Source of the DNA: Nocardia sp. NBC_00508
GTDB lineage: Bacteria > Actinomycetota > Actinomycetes > Mycobacteriales > Mycobacteriaceae
Reading direction: 5' to 3'
Assembly (NCBI RefSeq): GCF_036346875.1
Contig: NZ_CP107852.1
Span: forward strand, 4,650,001-4,714,000
DNA: 64,000 bases
Below, one piece after another: positions 7,952 to 16,863 of this stretch. The notes beneath the pieces are model-generated. The model did not search any database, was not told the origin of the DNA, and saw only the letters and a list, made by a program, of their open reading frames with translations. Positions within the stretch are counted from its first letter, which is position 1. Each line of letters starts with the position of its first letter. The translations under genes were made by a program, and so were the position numbers.

Positions 7952-9238
7952 GTGGCCATCATCGAACAGGTCGGAGCTCGCGAGATCCTGGATTCGCGCG
8001 GTAACCCCACTGTCGAGGTCGAGATCGCTCTCGACGACGGCACCCTGACCCGGGCGGCCGTGCCTTCCGGTGCGTCCACCGGCGAGCACGAGGCCGTCGA
8101 ACTGCGTGACGGCGGCGAGCGCTACGGCGGCAAGGGGGTGCGCAAGGCAGTCGAGGGTGTGCTCGACGAGATCGCGCCCGCCGTCATCGGCTTGGACGCC
8201 GTCGAGCAGCGCACCGTCGACCAGGTGCTGCTGGACCTGGATGGCACCCAGGACAAGTCCCGCCTCGGCGCCAACGCCCTGCTCGGTGTCTCGCTGGCGG
8301 TGGCCCGCGCGGCGGCCGAGTCCTCGGGGCTCGAGCTGTTCCGCTACCTCGGTGGCCCGAACGCGCATGTGCTGCCCGTCCCGATGATGAACATCCTCAA
8401 CGGCGGCGCGCACGCCGACACCGGCGTCGACGTCCAGGAGTTCATGGTCGCCCCGATCGGCGCGCCGACCTTCAAGGAGTCGCTGCGCTGGGGCACGGAG
8501 GTGTACCACGCGCTCAAGTCGGTATTGAAGTCCAAGGGCCTGGCCACCGGCCTCGGCGACGAGGGCGGTTTCGCGCCCGACGTGGCGGGCACCAAGGCGG
8601 CACTGGACCTGATCAGCGAGGCCATCGCCAAGACCGGTCTGAAGCTGGGCAACGACGTGGCGCTCGCGCTGGACGTCGCGGCCACCGAGTTCTACACCTC
8701 GGGCAGCGGTTACAAGTTCGAGGGCGTCGTGCGGTCGGCCGAGGAGATGGCGCAGTTCTACGCCGAGCTGCTGGCCGGTTACCCGCTGGTGTCCATCGAG
8801 GACCCGCTGTCGGAGGACGACTGGGACGGCTGGGTGACCCTGACCGACCAGATCGGCGACAAGATCCAGCTCGTCGGCGACGATCTGTTTGTCACCAACC
8901 CGGAGCGCCTGGAAGAGGGCATCGCCAAGGGCGCCGCCAACGCGCTGCTGGTGAAGGTGAACCAGATCGGCACGCTCACCGAGACCTTGGACGCGGTGGA
9001 GCTGGCGCACCGCAACGGGTACAAGACCATGATGTCGCACCGGTCCGGCGAGACCGAGGACACCACCATCGCCGACCTGGCGGTGGCGGTGGGCAGCGGC
9101 CAGATCAAGACCGGCGCCCCCGCGCGCAGCGAGCGCGTCGCCAAGTACAACCAGCTGCTGCGCATCGAGGACGCGCTCGGTGATTCGGCGCGCTACGCCG
9201 GTGACGTCGCGTTCCCGCGGTTCGCGTTCGAAAGCTGA
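7952..9238 (+). CDS. eno: Enolase
   Basis: 428 residues, full family length. It catalyses 2-phosphoglycerate to phosphoenolpyruvate in glycolysis. Family landmarks: AREILDSRGNPTVEVE at the N-terminus, SGASTGEHEA (catalytic loop), NGGAHADTGVDVQEFM, GDEGGFAP, the metal ligand in SIEDPL, and the signature LLVKVNQIGTLTET with SHRSGETEDT. The GTG 7952 start has AAGGAG 10 nt upstream; the frame stays open for 119 codons further 5', but that part runs through lpqU and the repeat. The gene is bracketed by the two inverted palindromic repeats. Confidence 0.97.
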   Translation: MAIIEQVGAREILDSRGNPTVEVEIALDDGTLTRAAVPSGASTGEHEAVELRDGGERYGGKGVRKAVEGVLDEIAPAVIGLDAVEQRTVDQVLLDLDGTQDKSRLGANALLGVSLAVARAAAESSGLELFRYLGGPNAHVLPVPMMNILNGGAHADTGVDVQEFMVAPIGAPTFKESLRWGTEVYHALKSVLKSKGLATGLGDEGGFAPDVAGTKAALDLISEAIAKTGLKLGNDVALALDVAATEFYTSGSGYKFEGVVRSAEEMAQFYAELLAGYPLVSIEDPLSEDDWDGWVTLTDQIGDKIQLVGDDLFVTNPERLEEGIAKGAANALLVKVNQIGTLTETLDAVELAHRNGYKTMMSHRSGETEDTTIADLAVAVGSGQIKTGAPARSERVAKYNQLLRIEDALGDSARYAGDVAFPRFAFES

Positions 9239-9242
9239 CACC

Positions 9243-9307
9243 GCGGTGCGAGCGACGGGCCCGGAGGAGGTAGCTTGCGTAACCACGCAGGGCCCCGGGA
9301 GCACCGC
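9243..9307. repeat. Palindromic dispersed repeat, right copy
   Basis: Begins 5 bp after the enolase stop. GCGGTGC (9243-9249) pairs with GCACCGC (9301-9307), GGGCCC pairs with GGGCCC, and TGCGT-AACC-ACGCA forms the tip. It may double as the eno terminator, though no T-run follows. It is the inverted partner of 7776-7842. Confidence 0.8.
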
Positions 9308-9329
9308 AGATTAGACGCAAAGGCATGAC

Positions 9330-9932
9330 ATGACGGAGCGACGTGCGCGTGGGACCAGTCCGGCCGGACGCGGGGACCGCCGCACGTCGCGTGCCGCTGG
9401 ATCACGCCCGGCCGACTCCGCGGCCAAGCGCGGCCGCCGACGGTCGGATTCCGCCGAGAAGAAGCCGGGCCCGCGCCAGCGCGAACCGAATTCCTCCGCC
9501 GGCCGGCACGACCACACCATCCTCGGGCTGTCCACCGGCAAAGCGGTGATCCTCGCGATGGTGGTGTTCGCGCTCGCGCTCACTCTCGCCGTGCCGATGC
9601 GCACGTATTTCACCCAGCGCGCCGAGGCGGCGCAGCTGGCGCAGCAGCGCGAGGAGTTGGAGGCGGATCTGGCCCGGTTGCGCGATCGTCGTGCCCAGCA
9701 ACAAGATCCGGCTTATATCCGTACCGAGGCGCGGGATCGGCTTCGTCTGGTGATGCCGGGGGAGACGCCCTACATCGTGCAGGTGCCCGGCATCGAGGCG
9801 CCCGCACCGCCGCCTGCGCCCACCAAGGCCAGGGAACCGGACCCGTGGTACACCGGATTGTGGCGCAGTATTTCCGAGCCGCCGCCGACGCCCGCGGCCA
9901 CGCCGCCGCAAGCACCGGAAGGACCTAGGTGA
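9330..9932 (+). CDS. FtsB/DivIC-family septum formation initiator
   Basis: 200 residues: a basic, low-complexity cytoplasmic N-terminus (1-65), one transmembrane helix (about 72-92, VILAMVVFALALTLAVPM), an extracytoplasmic coiled coil (AAQLAQQREELEADLARLRD) and the family motif YIRTEARDRLRLVMPGE, then a proline-rich tail. Proteins of this family bridge FtsQ/FtsL at the division site. ATG 9330 has AAAGG 6 nt upstream. It sits where M. tuberculosis has Rv1024. The stop overlaps the next start (GTGA). Confidence 0.88.
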   Translation: MTERRARGTSPAGRGDRRTSRAAGSRPADSAAKRGRRRSDSAEKKPGPRQREPNSSAGRHDHTILGLSTGKAVILAMVVFALALTLAVPMRTYFTQRAEAAQLAQQREELEADLARLRDRRAQQQDPAYIRTEARDRLRLVMPGETPYIVQVPGIEAPAPPPAPTKAREPDPWYTGLWRSISEPPPTPAATPPQAPEGPR

Positions 9933-10468
9933 CCGCACCCACCGACCAGGATCTCGCGATCATCGCCGAGCAGCTGGGCCGTGCGCCGCGTGGCGTGCTG
10001 GCCGTCGCCTATCGCACCCCGGACGGGATCCCGGCCGTGGTGAAGACTTCGCCGCGCCTGCCGGACGGCACCCCCTTCCCGACGCTCTACTACCTGACCG
10101 ATCCCCGGCTCACGGCGGAGGCGAGCAGGCAGGAATCCGCTGGCGTGATGCGCGAGATGACCGAACGGCTCGGTGCCGACGCGGAATTGGCCGCCGCCTA
10201 TCGCGCCGCCCACGTGAGCTATTTGGCCGAGCGCGACGAGATCGAGTCGCTGGGCACCGATTTCACCGGCGGCGGCATGCCCGAGCGGGTCAAGTGTCTG
10301 CATGTGCTGATCGCGCACGCGCTGGCCAAGGGGCCCGGGGTGAACCCGCTCGGCGACGAGGCGGTGGCGCTGGCTGCCGAGCACGGCCTGCGGGGTACGG
10401 CGATTCCGGTCGACTGGCCGAGGTATCAGCCCGTCCGCGCGCGAGAGACTGGAGGCAGCAATGAGTGA
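9929..10468 (+). CDS. DUF501 family protein
   Basis: 179 residues, conserved in Actinobacteria between the ftsB-like and ppx genes (Rv1025 position). Recognisable segments are QLGRAPRGVLAVAYR, PFPTLYYLTDPRL, GGGMPERVKCLHVLIAHALAKGPGVNPLGDEA. No catalytic function is established for the family as far as I know. The GTG start overlaps the preceding stop by 4 bp and the end overlaps ppx by 8 bp, so the three genes are one transcript. Confidence 0.88.
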   Translation: MTAPTDQDLAIIAEQLGRAPRGVLAVAYRTPDGIPAVVKTSPRLPDGTPFPTLYYLTDPRLTAEASRQESAGVMREMTERLGADAELAAAYRAAHVSYLAERDEIESLGTDFTGGGMPERVKCLHVLIAHALAKGPGVNPLGDEAVALAAEHGLRGTAIPVDWPRYQPVRARETGGSNE

Positions 10469-11408
10469 CCGGGTAGCCGCTGTGGACTGCGGCACGAACT
10501 CCATCCGACTGCTGATCGCCGACGTGCTCGGCGACGGACGCCTGGCCGACGTGCACCGGGAGATGCGCATCGTCCGGCTCGGTCAAGGTGTCGACGCCAC
10601 CGGCTCGCTCGCCCCGGAGGCGATCGAACGCACCCGCGCCGCGCTGGCCGATTACGTGGCGCTGATGCGCGAGGCGGGCGTCAGCCGTGTGCGCATGGTG
10701 GCGACCTCCGCCACCAGGGACGCCGCCAACCGGGAAGACTTCTTCGCCATGGCACGCGCCGAACTCGGCACCGTAGTGGCGGGCGCCGAAGCCGAGGTGA
10801 TCACCGGCGACGAAGAGGCGCGCCTGTCGTTCGGCGGCGCGATCGGCGAGTTGTCCAGCGCGGCAGGGCCTTTCGTGGTGGTAGATCTGGGCGGCGGATC
10901 GACCGAGCTGGTGTTCGGGGACAGCGCGGGGGTGCGCGCCGCCTACTCCGCGGATATCGGCTGCGTCCGGATCACCGAGCGCTGCCTGGCGGGCAATCCG
11001 CCGACCGCCGAACAGATCGCGGCTGCCCGCACCTTCGCCGCCGAACGGCTCGGGGAGGCGTTCACCCATGTCCCCGTGGAAGGGGCGCACACCTGGGTCG
11101 GCGTGGCCGGAACCATGACCACCCTCGCGGCGGTAGCGCTCGACCTCCCGGAATACGACTCGGAGAAGGTCCACCTGACCCGGCTCAGCCTGGGCCAGGT
11201 GCACGACGTCTGCGCCAGGCTGATCGCCATGGACCACGATCAACGTGCCGCGCTCGGCCCGATGCACCCGGGCCGGGTCGATGTGATCGGCGGCGGCGCG
11301 GTCATCACCGAGGTACTGGCGGAGGAATTGTCCCGCCGCGCGGGCATTTCCGAGCTGGTGGTCAGCGAACACGACATTCTCGACGGCATTGCCCTGTCGA
11401 TCGCCTGA
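10461..11408 (+). CDS. ppx: Ppx/GppA family exopolyphosphatase/pppGpp phosphohydrolase
   Basis: 315 residues with the ASKHA ATPase fold. The first phosphate loop is DCGTNSIRLLIAD near the N-terminus, the second VVVDLGGGSTELVFG mid-protein, with the catalytic Glu region SATRDAANREDF and ITGDEEARLSFGGA. It hydrolyses polyphosphate and/or pppGpp, linking to stringent control. The short form without a C-terminal HD extension resembles mycobacterial PPX2 (Rv1026). ATG 10461 has GGAGG upstream. Confidence 0.92.
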   Translation: MSDRVAAVDCGTNSIRLLIADVLGDGRLADVHREMRIVRLGQGVDATGSLAPEAIERTRAALADYVALMREAGVSRVRMVATSATRDAANREDFFAMARAELGTVVAGAEAEVITGDEEARLSFGGAIGELSSAAGPFVVVDLGGGSTELVFGDSAGVRAAYSADIGCVRITERCLAGNPPTAEQIAAARTFAAERLGEAFTHVPVEGAHTWVGVAGTMTTLAAVALDLPEYDSEKVHLTRLSLGQVHDVCARLIAMDHDQRAALGPMHPGRVDVIGGGAVITEVLAEELSRRAGISELVVSEHDILDGIALSIA

Positions 11409-11433
11409 CGACTCGTCGGATGTGCGGGCGGCC

Positions 11434-11907
11434 CTATACCGAACCCACTTCGGCGCGAGCCGCGGCGCGACGCGCCTTGCCGACGGCGATGTCGGCGAGC
11501 CTGGACAGCGATTCCTTGTTGCGCGGCACCAGCAGTAGTTCCTGGACCATGGTGGGTATCAGGGCGCCCACCCCGTTTTTCGAGTGCTCGTACATGCGGA
11601 TCTCGGTTTCGCTGAGCGGAGTCTCGACGAGTTCCAGGCGGATCCACGCGGAGCCGAGCGGCCGAAGCTTTGCCTCCAGTTCGATCATGTGCGGCGGATC
11701 CACCGACACCACCTGGGTGATGTCGTCCACGGTGAACGGCCATACGCCGGCGCTGTAGTGCAGTTGGGCGCCGATGGCGGGCCAGTCGTCGTCGACGTCG
11801 CGGATGTGCGTCGCGCCGACCACCCACGCCGAGAACAGCCAGCCGTCGGCCAGGACGTCGAAGACCTGCTCGGGTGTGGTCGGCACGGTCATTTCCACGT
11901 GAACCAT
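11434..11907 (-). CDS. SRPBCC (polyketide cyclase/START-like) family protein
   Basis: 157 residues from ATG 11907. It has the helix-grip pattern: MVHVEMTVPTTPEQVFDVLADGWLFS..W, a beta-rich middle, WIRLELVETP, and a long C-terminal helix. Such proteins bind hydrophobic ligands or act as cyclases; the ligand is unknown. It is convergent with ppx, only 25 bp from its stop. I start at MVHVEM because the upstream extension is proline-rich and unlike the fold. Confidence 0.75.
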   Translation of the reverse strand: MVHVEMTVPTTPEQVFDVLADGWLFSAWVVGATHIRDVDDDWPAIGAQLHYSAGVWPFTVDDITQVVSVDPPHMIELEAKLRPLGSAWIRLELVETPLSETEIRMYEHSKNGVGALIPTMVQELLLVPRNKESLSRLADIAVGKARRAAARAEVGSV

Positions 11908-12080
11908 CAGCACAATGCTTTCTGGGTGCGGGTCGGGGGGATCACGCTGGTTTGCCTGCTGGTAACGGGGTGCCCCACCGTGCGGGGAGCAAACCACTAC
12001 CCGGGCGGCGAACCCAATTTGTTCCTGAACAGAACAAACGAATCTCTCCGGATCGCTCGCTCACATGTGATGGTCTGAAG

Positions 12081-13547
12081 ATGGTTGAAGCGGCAACATC
12101 GCACGAATCAGGAGCGACCCGGACCCTGTTCGGCCACCCGATCGGGCTGGCCAACCTGTTCGGTGTCGAGCTCTGGGAGCGTTTCTCGTTCTACGGGATG
12201 GTCACCATCCTGGGGTACTACCTGTACTACTCGGCCACCGACGGTGGCCTGGGACTGGCCAAGGACACCGCCATCGGCATCGTCGGCGCCTACGGCGGCC
12301 TGGTCTATCTGTCCACCGTGCTCGGCGGGTGGATCGCCGACCGGCTGCTCGGCATGGAGCGGACCCTGTTCTACGGCGGCGTCGTGGTCATGGCCGGGCA
12401 CATCGCACTCGCCGTGCTGCCGGGATTGTCCGGTGTGGGGGTCGGTCTGCTGCTGGTCGCGCTCGGCAGCGGCGGGCTGAAGGCCAACGCCTCGTCGCTG
12501 CTCGGCACCCTCTATCCGAAGGGTGACGCGCGCGCCGCGGGCGGCTTCACACTGTTCTATCTGGGCATCAATCTCGGTGCGTTCAGCGGCCCGCTGCTCA
12601 CCGGTTTGCTGCAAACCCACCTCGGCTTCCACTACGGCTTCGGCGTGGCGGCGATCGGTATGGCGTTCGGCCTCACCCAGTACATGGCGTTCCGCCGCAA
12701 CCTCGGCACGCACGGTCGTGAGGTACCCAACCCGCTCCCGCACAATGCCATCCGGCCGCTGGTCGCCGCGCTGGCCGGAGCCGTGCTGCTCGTCGTGGTC
12801 GTGTGGGTGACCGGCCTGGTCACGTTGGACAACCTGCCCGAAGTGACGACCGGGGTCATTGTCGCCGCTTCGGTCGCGTACTTCGCCGTGTTGCTCACCA
12901 GCGCCAAGGTCACCCCATTCGAGCGCAGCCGGGTGCGCGCGTTCCTCCCGTTGTTCATCGCCAACGCCGTGTTCTTTTCGCTGTTCAAGCAGATCTTCAC
13001 GGTGCTGGCGGTCTACTCCGACGAACGGATGAACTGGAGCGTCTTCGGCTGGACCGCGCCGTCGAGCTGGATCGGTTCGGTCCAGCCGGTGTGGGTCATC
13101 CTGCTCTCGCCGCTGTTCGCGCTGCTGTGGACCAAGCTCGGGCAGCGCGCTCCGAGTACGCCGCGGAAATTCGCGCTCGGCGTGATCGGCATGGGGATTG
13201 CATTCTGGTTGTTCGTGCCCATGTCGGGCACTCCCGGGCGCGCTGTGCCCGCACTGCTCGTGCTGGCGATCATGGCCGTATTCGCGATCGCCGAACTGCT
13301 GCTCTCACCGGTGGGTCTTGCGGTTACCACCCAGCTGGCACCGGAAGCTTTCCGAGCCCAGATGATGGCGCTGTATTTTTTCTCCATTGGCATTGGAACG
13401 TCGATGTCGGGTACTTTGGCTCGGTTCTATGACCCCGGTCACGAGTTCGCCTACTTCGGTATCACCGGGACGGCCGTGGTGTGTGCGGGACTGATCGTCG
13501 CCGCTGTCGCACCGCGGATCAGCAAGTTCATGGCTGGCGTGCATTGA
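12081..13547 (+). CDS. POT-family proton-dependent peptide transporter (DtpT/PTR2-like MFS)
   Basis: 488 residues with 12-14 predicted transmembrane helices. POT signatures are clear: ELWERFSFYGM in helix 1 (the ExxER proton-coupling motif), GGWIADRLLG, and the PTR2 signature GGFTLFYLGINLGAFSGPLL. It imports di- and tripeptides with protons. ATG 12081 has GAAG close upstream; the open frame extends to 11874 but that part reads through the divergent SRPBCC gene start region. The following permease gene begins 53 bp downstream. Confidence 0.92.
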   Translation: MVEAATSHESGATRTLFGHPIGLANLFGVELWERFSFYGMVTILGYYLYYSATDGGLGLAKDTAIGIVGAYGGLVYLSTVLGGWIADRLLGMERTLFYGGVVVMAGHIALAVLPGLSGVGVGLLLVALGSGGLKANASSLLGTLYPKGDARAAGGFTLFYLGINLGAFSGPLLTGLLQTHLGFHYGFGVAAIGMAFGLTQYMAFRRNLGTHGREVPNPLPHNAIRPLVAALAGAVLLVVVVWVTGLVTLDNLPEVTTGVIVAASVAYFAVLLTSAKVTPFERSRVRAFLPLFIANAVFFSLFKQIFTVLAVYSDERMNWSVFGWTAPSSWIGSVQPVWVILLSPLFALLWTKLGQRAPSTPRKFALGVIGMGIAFWLFVPMSGTPGRAVPALLVLAIMAVFAIAELLLSPVGLAVTTQLAPEAFRAQMMALYFFSIGIGTSMSGTLARFYDPGHEFAYFGITGTAVVCAGLIVAAVAPRISKFMAGVH

Positions 13548-13600
13548 CGCGCCGCCGGGGTACAGAACAGATGCACACCAGCGCTGATGAAGGAGAATCC

Positions 13601-15109
13601 GTGACGAACCCCAGGCCACAAGCCGAGACGGCGGGTGATGTCTCGTCTCGTGGGAGCGGCTTGTTCCGCACCAAGTCGGTCGAGCAGTCGATCCGGGACA
13701 CCGACGAGCCCGACTCGAAACTCCGCAAGGACCTGACCGCCTGGGACCTCACCATCTTCGGTGTCGCCGTGGTGGTCGGCGCGGGCATCTTCACGCTCAC
13801 CGCCCGCACCGCGGGCAATGTCGCGGGTCCCTCCGTGTCGCTCGCCTTCGTCTTCGCCGCGATCGCCTGCGGCTTGACCGCGCTGTGCTATGCCGAGTTC
13901 GCGTCGACCGTTCCCGTGGCGGGCAGCGCGTACACCTACTCCTACGCCACTTTCGGTGAACTCGTCGCCTGGATCATCGGCTGGGACCTGATCCTGGAAT
14001 TCGCGCTCGCCGCGGCGGTAGTGGCGAAGGGCTGGTCGCAGTATCTCGGCGAGGTGCTCGGCGGCGGCATTTCGCCGATCGCGCACTTCGGCTCGGTGAC
14101 CTTCGACTGGGGCGCGGTACTGCTCATCGCGGTGCTGGGCGTGCTGCTCGCGACGGGCACCAAGTTGTCCTCCCGGGTGTCGGCGCTGGCGGTGGCCATC
14201 AAGCTGGGCGTGATCGCGGTCGTGCTGGTTGTCGGCGTCACCTACTTCAAGTCCTCGAACCTCTCGCCGTACATCCCGCCGTCCCAGCCGGGCGAGCGAG
14301 GCGAGGGCCTGCGGCAGTCGCTGTTCTCCTATCTGACCGGCGCCGGGCACAGCAACTTCGGCTGGTACGGCCTGCTCGCGGCGGCCAGCCTGGTGTTCTT
14401 CGCGTTCATCGGCTTCGACGTCGTCGCCACGGCGGCCGAGGAGACCAGGAACCCGCAGCGTGCGGTGCCGCGCGGCATCCTCGGCTCGCTGCTCATCGTC
14501 ACCGTCCTGTACGTGGCGGTGTCGATCGTGCTCACCGGCATGGTGTCGTACACCGAATTGTCCGGCGGCGACGCCACGTTGGCGACGGCCTTCGCGATCC
14601 ATGGCGCGACCTGGGCGAAGAACATCATCTCGATCGGTGCGCTGGCCGGGCTCACGACCGTCGTGATGGTGATGTACCTCGGGCAGACCCGGGTGCTGTT
14701 CGCGATGGCCCGCGACGGCCTGGTGCCGCGCAAGCTCGCGCACACCGGCAAGCACGGCACGCCGGTCCGCGTCACCGGGCTCGTCGGCGTGACGTGCGCG
14801 CTGCTGGCCGGGTTCGTGGACTTCGGCACGCTGGAGGAGATGGTCAACATCGGGACGCTCTTCGCGTTCGTGCTGGTCTCGGTGGGTGTGCTCATCCTGC
14901 GCCGCACCCGCCCCGATTTGCCGCGCGGCTTCCGCGTCCCACTGGTTCCGCTGGTTCCCGTCCTCGCGATGCTGTCGTGCCTGTGGCTGATGCTCAATCT
15001 GTCGGTGGAGACCTGGTTGCGGTTCCTGGCGTGGATGGTGATCGGCTTCGTCATCTACTTCGGCTACTCCCGGCGCCACTCGCTGCTCGGAAGAGCTTCC
15101 GCTGGGTGA
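13601..15109 (+). CDS. APC-superfamily amino-acid permease (cationic amino-acid transporter type)
   Basis: 502 residues and about 12 helices. A cytoplasmic N-terminus (DSKLRKDLTAWDLTIFGVAVVVGAGIFTLTA) carries the GxG(I)F substrate-binding unwound helix 1; FFAFIGFDVVATAAEETRNPQRAVPRGI is the conserved helix-6/loop region of CAT-type carriers; GQTRVLFAMARDGLVP is the helix-8/loop motif. It is a plasma-membrane exchanger or symporter of amino acids, probably basic ones. GTG 13601 has AAGGAG 5 nt upstream. It probably shares a transcript with the POT transporter. Lengthy antisense ORFs here are shadows. Confidence 0.9.
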   Translation: MTNPRPQAETAGDVSSRGSGLFRTKSVEQSIRDTDEPDSKLRKDLTAWDLTIFGVAVVVGAGIFTLTARTAGNVAGPSVSLAFVFAAIACGLTALCYAEFASTVPVAGSAYTYSYATFGELVAWIIGWDLILEFALAAAVVAKGWSQYLGEVLGGGISPIAHFGSVTFDWGAVLLIAVLGVLLATGTKLSSRVSALAVAIKLGVIAVVLVVGVTYFKSSNLSPYIPPSQPGERGEGLRQSLFSYLTGAGHSNFGWYGLLAAASLVFFAFIGFDVVATAAEETRNPQRAVPRGILGSLLIVTVLYVAVSIVLTGMVSYTELSGGDATLATAFAIHGATWAKNIISIGALAGLTTVVMVMYLGQTRVLFAMARDGLVPRKLAHTGKHGTPVRVTGLVGVTCALLAGFVDFGTLEEMVNIGTLFAFVLVSVGVLILRRTRPDLPRGFRVPLVPLVPVLAMLSCLWLMLNLSVETWLRFLAWMVIGFVIYFGYSRRHSLLGRASAG

Positions 15110-15116
15110 GGGCGCC

Positions 15117-15496
15117 GCTGGGCGAAGTTCGTCGGTAGCTCCGCGCTGGGCGGGGTGGAGGCTGAGGCAGCCGCAAGGCGGTGCGGCTCGGCGACGTTCG
15201 TCCGCGCGGCCGGGCCGAGGCTGAGGCAGCCGTGGGCAGGTGCCGCTGGGCGACGTTCGTCCGCGGCCGAGCGGAGGCTGAGGCAATCGAATGAAAGGCG
15301 CAGCGGGAGGGTCCGTCCGCAGCATGTGCCGGGTCGAGCCGAGGCCGAGGTAGCCGAGTGAAAGCGCAGCAGGAGGAAGTTCGTCCGTGGCCCGCGCCGA
15401 GCCGAGCCGAGGCCGAGGTAGCTGAATGAAAGCGCAGCAGGAGGGAGTTCGTCCGTGGCCCGCGCCGAGCCGAGCGGAGGCGAGGTTGCCGCGTTA
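15117..15496. repeat. Degenerate tandem repeat array, six units of about 59-68 bp
   Basis: This non-coding stretch between the permease and RNase Z is built of head-to-tail units at roughly 15117, 15176, 15236, 15295, 15361 and 15429. Each has a G/C-rich core AGTTCGTCCGTGGCC or variant, then GAGCCGAGGCCGAGG, then an end like GTAGCTGAATGAAAGCGCAG. The last two units are nearly identical; the first three are more diverged and shorter. No gene is seen. It is not CRISPR: there are no distinct spacers. Confidence 0.85.
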
Positions 15497-15545
15497 GTTG
15501 CAAGCCCCGTTCGGCTCGTCGGGTACCGGCGGATAGCCTGGCGCG

Positions 15546-16463
15546 GTGTCGCAGCGTGAGTTGGTTGTTCTCGGGACCGCTAGCCAGGTGCCGACGAAAC
15601 AGCGGAACCACAACGGGTATCTCCTCCGGTGGGATGACGAGGCGATCCTCTTCGACCCGGGCGAGGGGACCCAGCGCCAGATGACGTATGCCGGCGTCTC
15701 CGTCACCGGGCTGACGCGGATCGCCATCACCCATTTCCACGGCGACCACAGTCTCGGGCTGGCCGGAGTGGTGCAGCGGATCAATCTCGACCGGGTGCCG
15801 CATCCGGTCGACGTGTGGTTCCCGGCGTCGGGGGCCGCGTATTACGACCGCCTGGTCAACGCGACCTCCTACTATCACCGCGCCGAGCTCCGGCCGCGCC
15901 CGGTCGTCGGCCCCGGCATCGTGGAGGTACCCGGAGCGCCGTTCACGGTGACCGCGGTCCAGCTCTCGCACCCGGTCGACACCTTCGGCTACCGGCTCAG
16001 CGAGCCGCCCGGCCGGCGCATCCTGCCCGACCGGCTGCACGCCCTCGGGCTGCGCGGTCCGATCATCTCCGAACTCCAACAGCACGGCAGCGTCGAGTTC
16101 GCCGGGCGCACCGTCACTCTGGGCGAGATCAGCGAGCCACGGCCCGGCCAGAGCTTCGCCTTCGTCATGGACACCCGGCTGTGCCGCGGCGTCCAGGAAC
16201 TCGCCGCCGACGTCGACATGCTCGTCATCGAGGCCACCTTCCTGGACGCCGACGAGCATCTGGCCACCGAATACGGCCACCTCACCGCGGGCCAGGCGGC
16301 CCGAGCCGCGGCCGACGCCGGTGTCCGCACCCTGGTTCTCACCCACTTCTCCCAGCGCTACCGCGATCTGGACGAGCACCTCGCCGAAGCGTCGAAGTAC
16401 TTCACCGGCGAGATCCACATCGCCACCGACCTCGCCCGAATTCCACTGCCGCCCCGTCGCTGA
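15546..16463 (+). CDS. rnz: Ribonuclease Z (tRNA 3'-processing endonuclease)
   Basis: 305 residues, metallo-beta-lactamase fold. Zinc motif HFHGDHSLGL, further ligands in AVQLSHPVDTFGYRL, MDTR (Asp ligand) and LTHFSQRY, and the N-terminal LGTASQVPTKQRN.NG typical of RNase Z. It cleaves pre-tRNAs 3' of the discriminator base; notably the tRNA gene 240 bp downstream lacks an encoded CCA, so it is a substrate type. GTG 15546 is the start. Residues 170-215 carry the flexible exosite region. Confidence 0.93.
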   Translation: MSQRELVVLGTASQVPTKQRNHNGYLLRWDDEAILFDPGEGTQRQMTYAGVSVTGLTRIAITHFHGDHSLGLAGVVQRINLDRVPHPVDVWFPASGAAYYDRLVNATSYYHRAELRPRPVVGPGIVEVPGAPFTVTAVQLSHPVDTFGYRLSEPPGRRILPDRLHALGLRGPIISELQQHGSVEFAGRTVTLGEISEPRPGQSFAFVMDTRLCRGVQELAADVDMLVIEATFLDADEHLATEYGHLTAGQAARAAADAGVRTLVLTHFSQRYRDLDEHLAEASKYFTGEIHIATDLARIPLPPRR

Positions 16464-16703
16464 CACGCCGAGAGCCGACACGCCGAAATTCCTCGCGCCA
16501 GTCCGGTCGTGGACGCTAACACCAGCCCGCCGCCGCCGATCTAGTTCTCTGGGACGCCTGCCACCACCGCGCCGAAACACCCGTCGCTACCGCCTGGTCG
16601 CACCACGCACCACCCACCGGTCCGGCAACGGCCGACGCCCCACCACCCCGACGAATTGTCGGAATTCCGGTACACCCGTACGACTCGGTAGGCTGTCCCG
16701 GAC

Positions 16704-16777
16704 GCCCCCATAGCCCAATTGGCAGAGGCAGCGGACTTAAAATCCGCCCAGTGTCGGTTCGAGTCCGACTGGGGGCA
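16704..16777 (+). tRNA. tRNA-Leu(UAA), 74 nt, CCA not encoded
   Basis: A full cloverleaf can be drawn. Acceptor GCCCCCA/TGGGGGC, D arm with GG in the loop, anticodon stem GCGGA/TCCGC with loop CTTAAAA, giving anticodon UAA (reads UUA), a 5-nt variable loop, T stem GTCGG/CCGAC with loop TTCGAGT, discriminator A. The short variable loop is unusual because bacterial leucine tRNAs are class II with a long arm. A possible promoter is TTCCGG (16665-16670) and TAGGCT (16689-16694) with 18-bp spacing. UUA codons are rare in this G+C-rich genome. Confidence 0.9.
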
Positions 16778-16863
16778 CGAGGCGGCTCCTGCGTGCACCC
16801 GTTGGCGGCGGAATCTTCGACCGTTGCACATGGCTTCCGCCACCTCTCGCGGCGGGCTGGTCG

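Noticed and set aside
13451..15325. 624-codon frame antisense to the amino-acid permease
   Set aside because: Same shadow effect; the permease has clear helices and motifs.
15117..15496. CRISPR array
   Set aside because: Units are adjacent, degenerate and without distinct spacers; no cas genes nearby.
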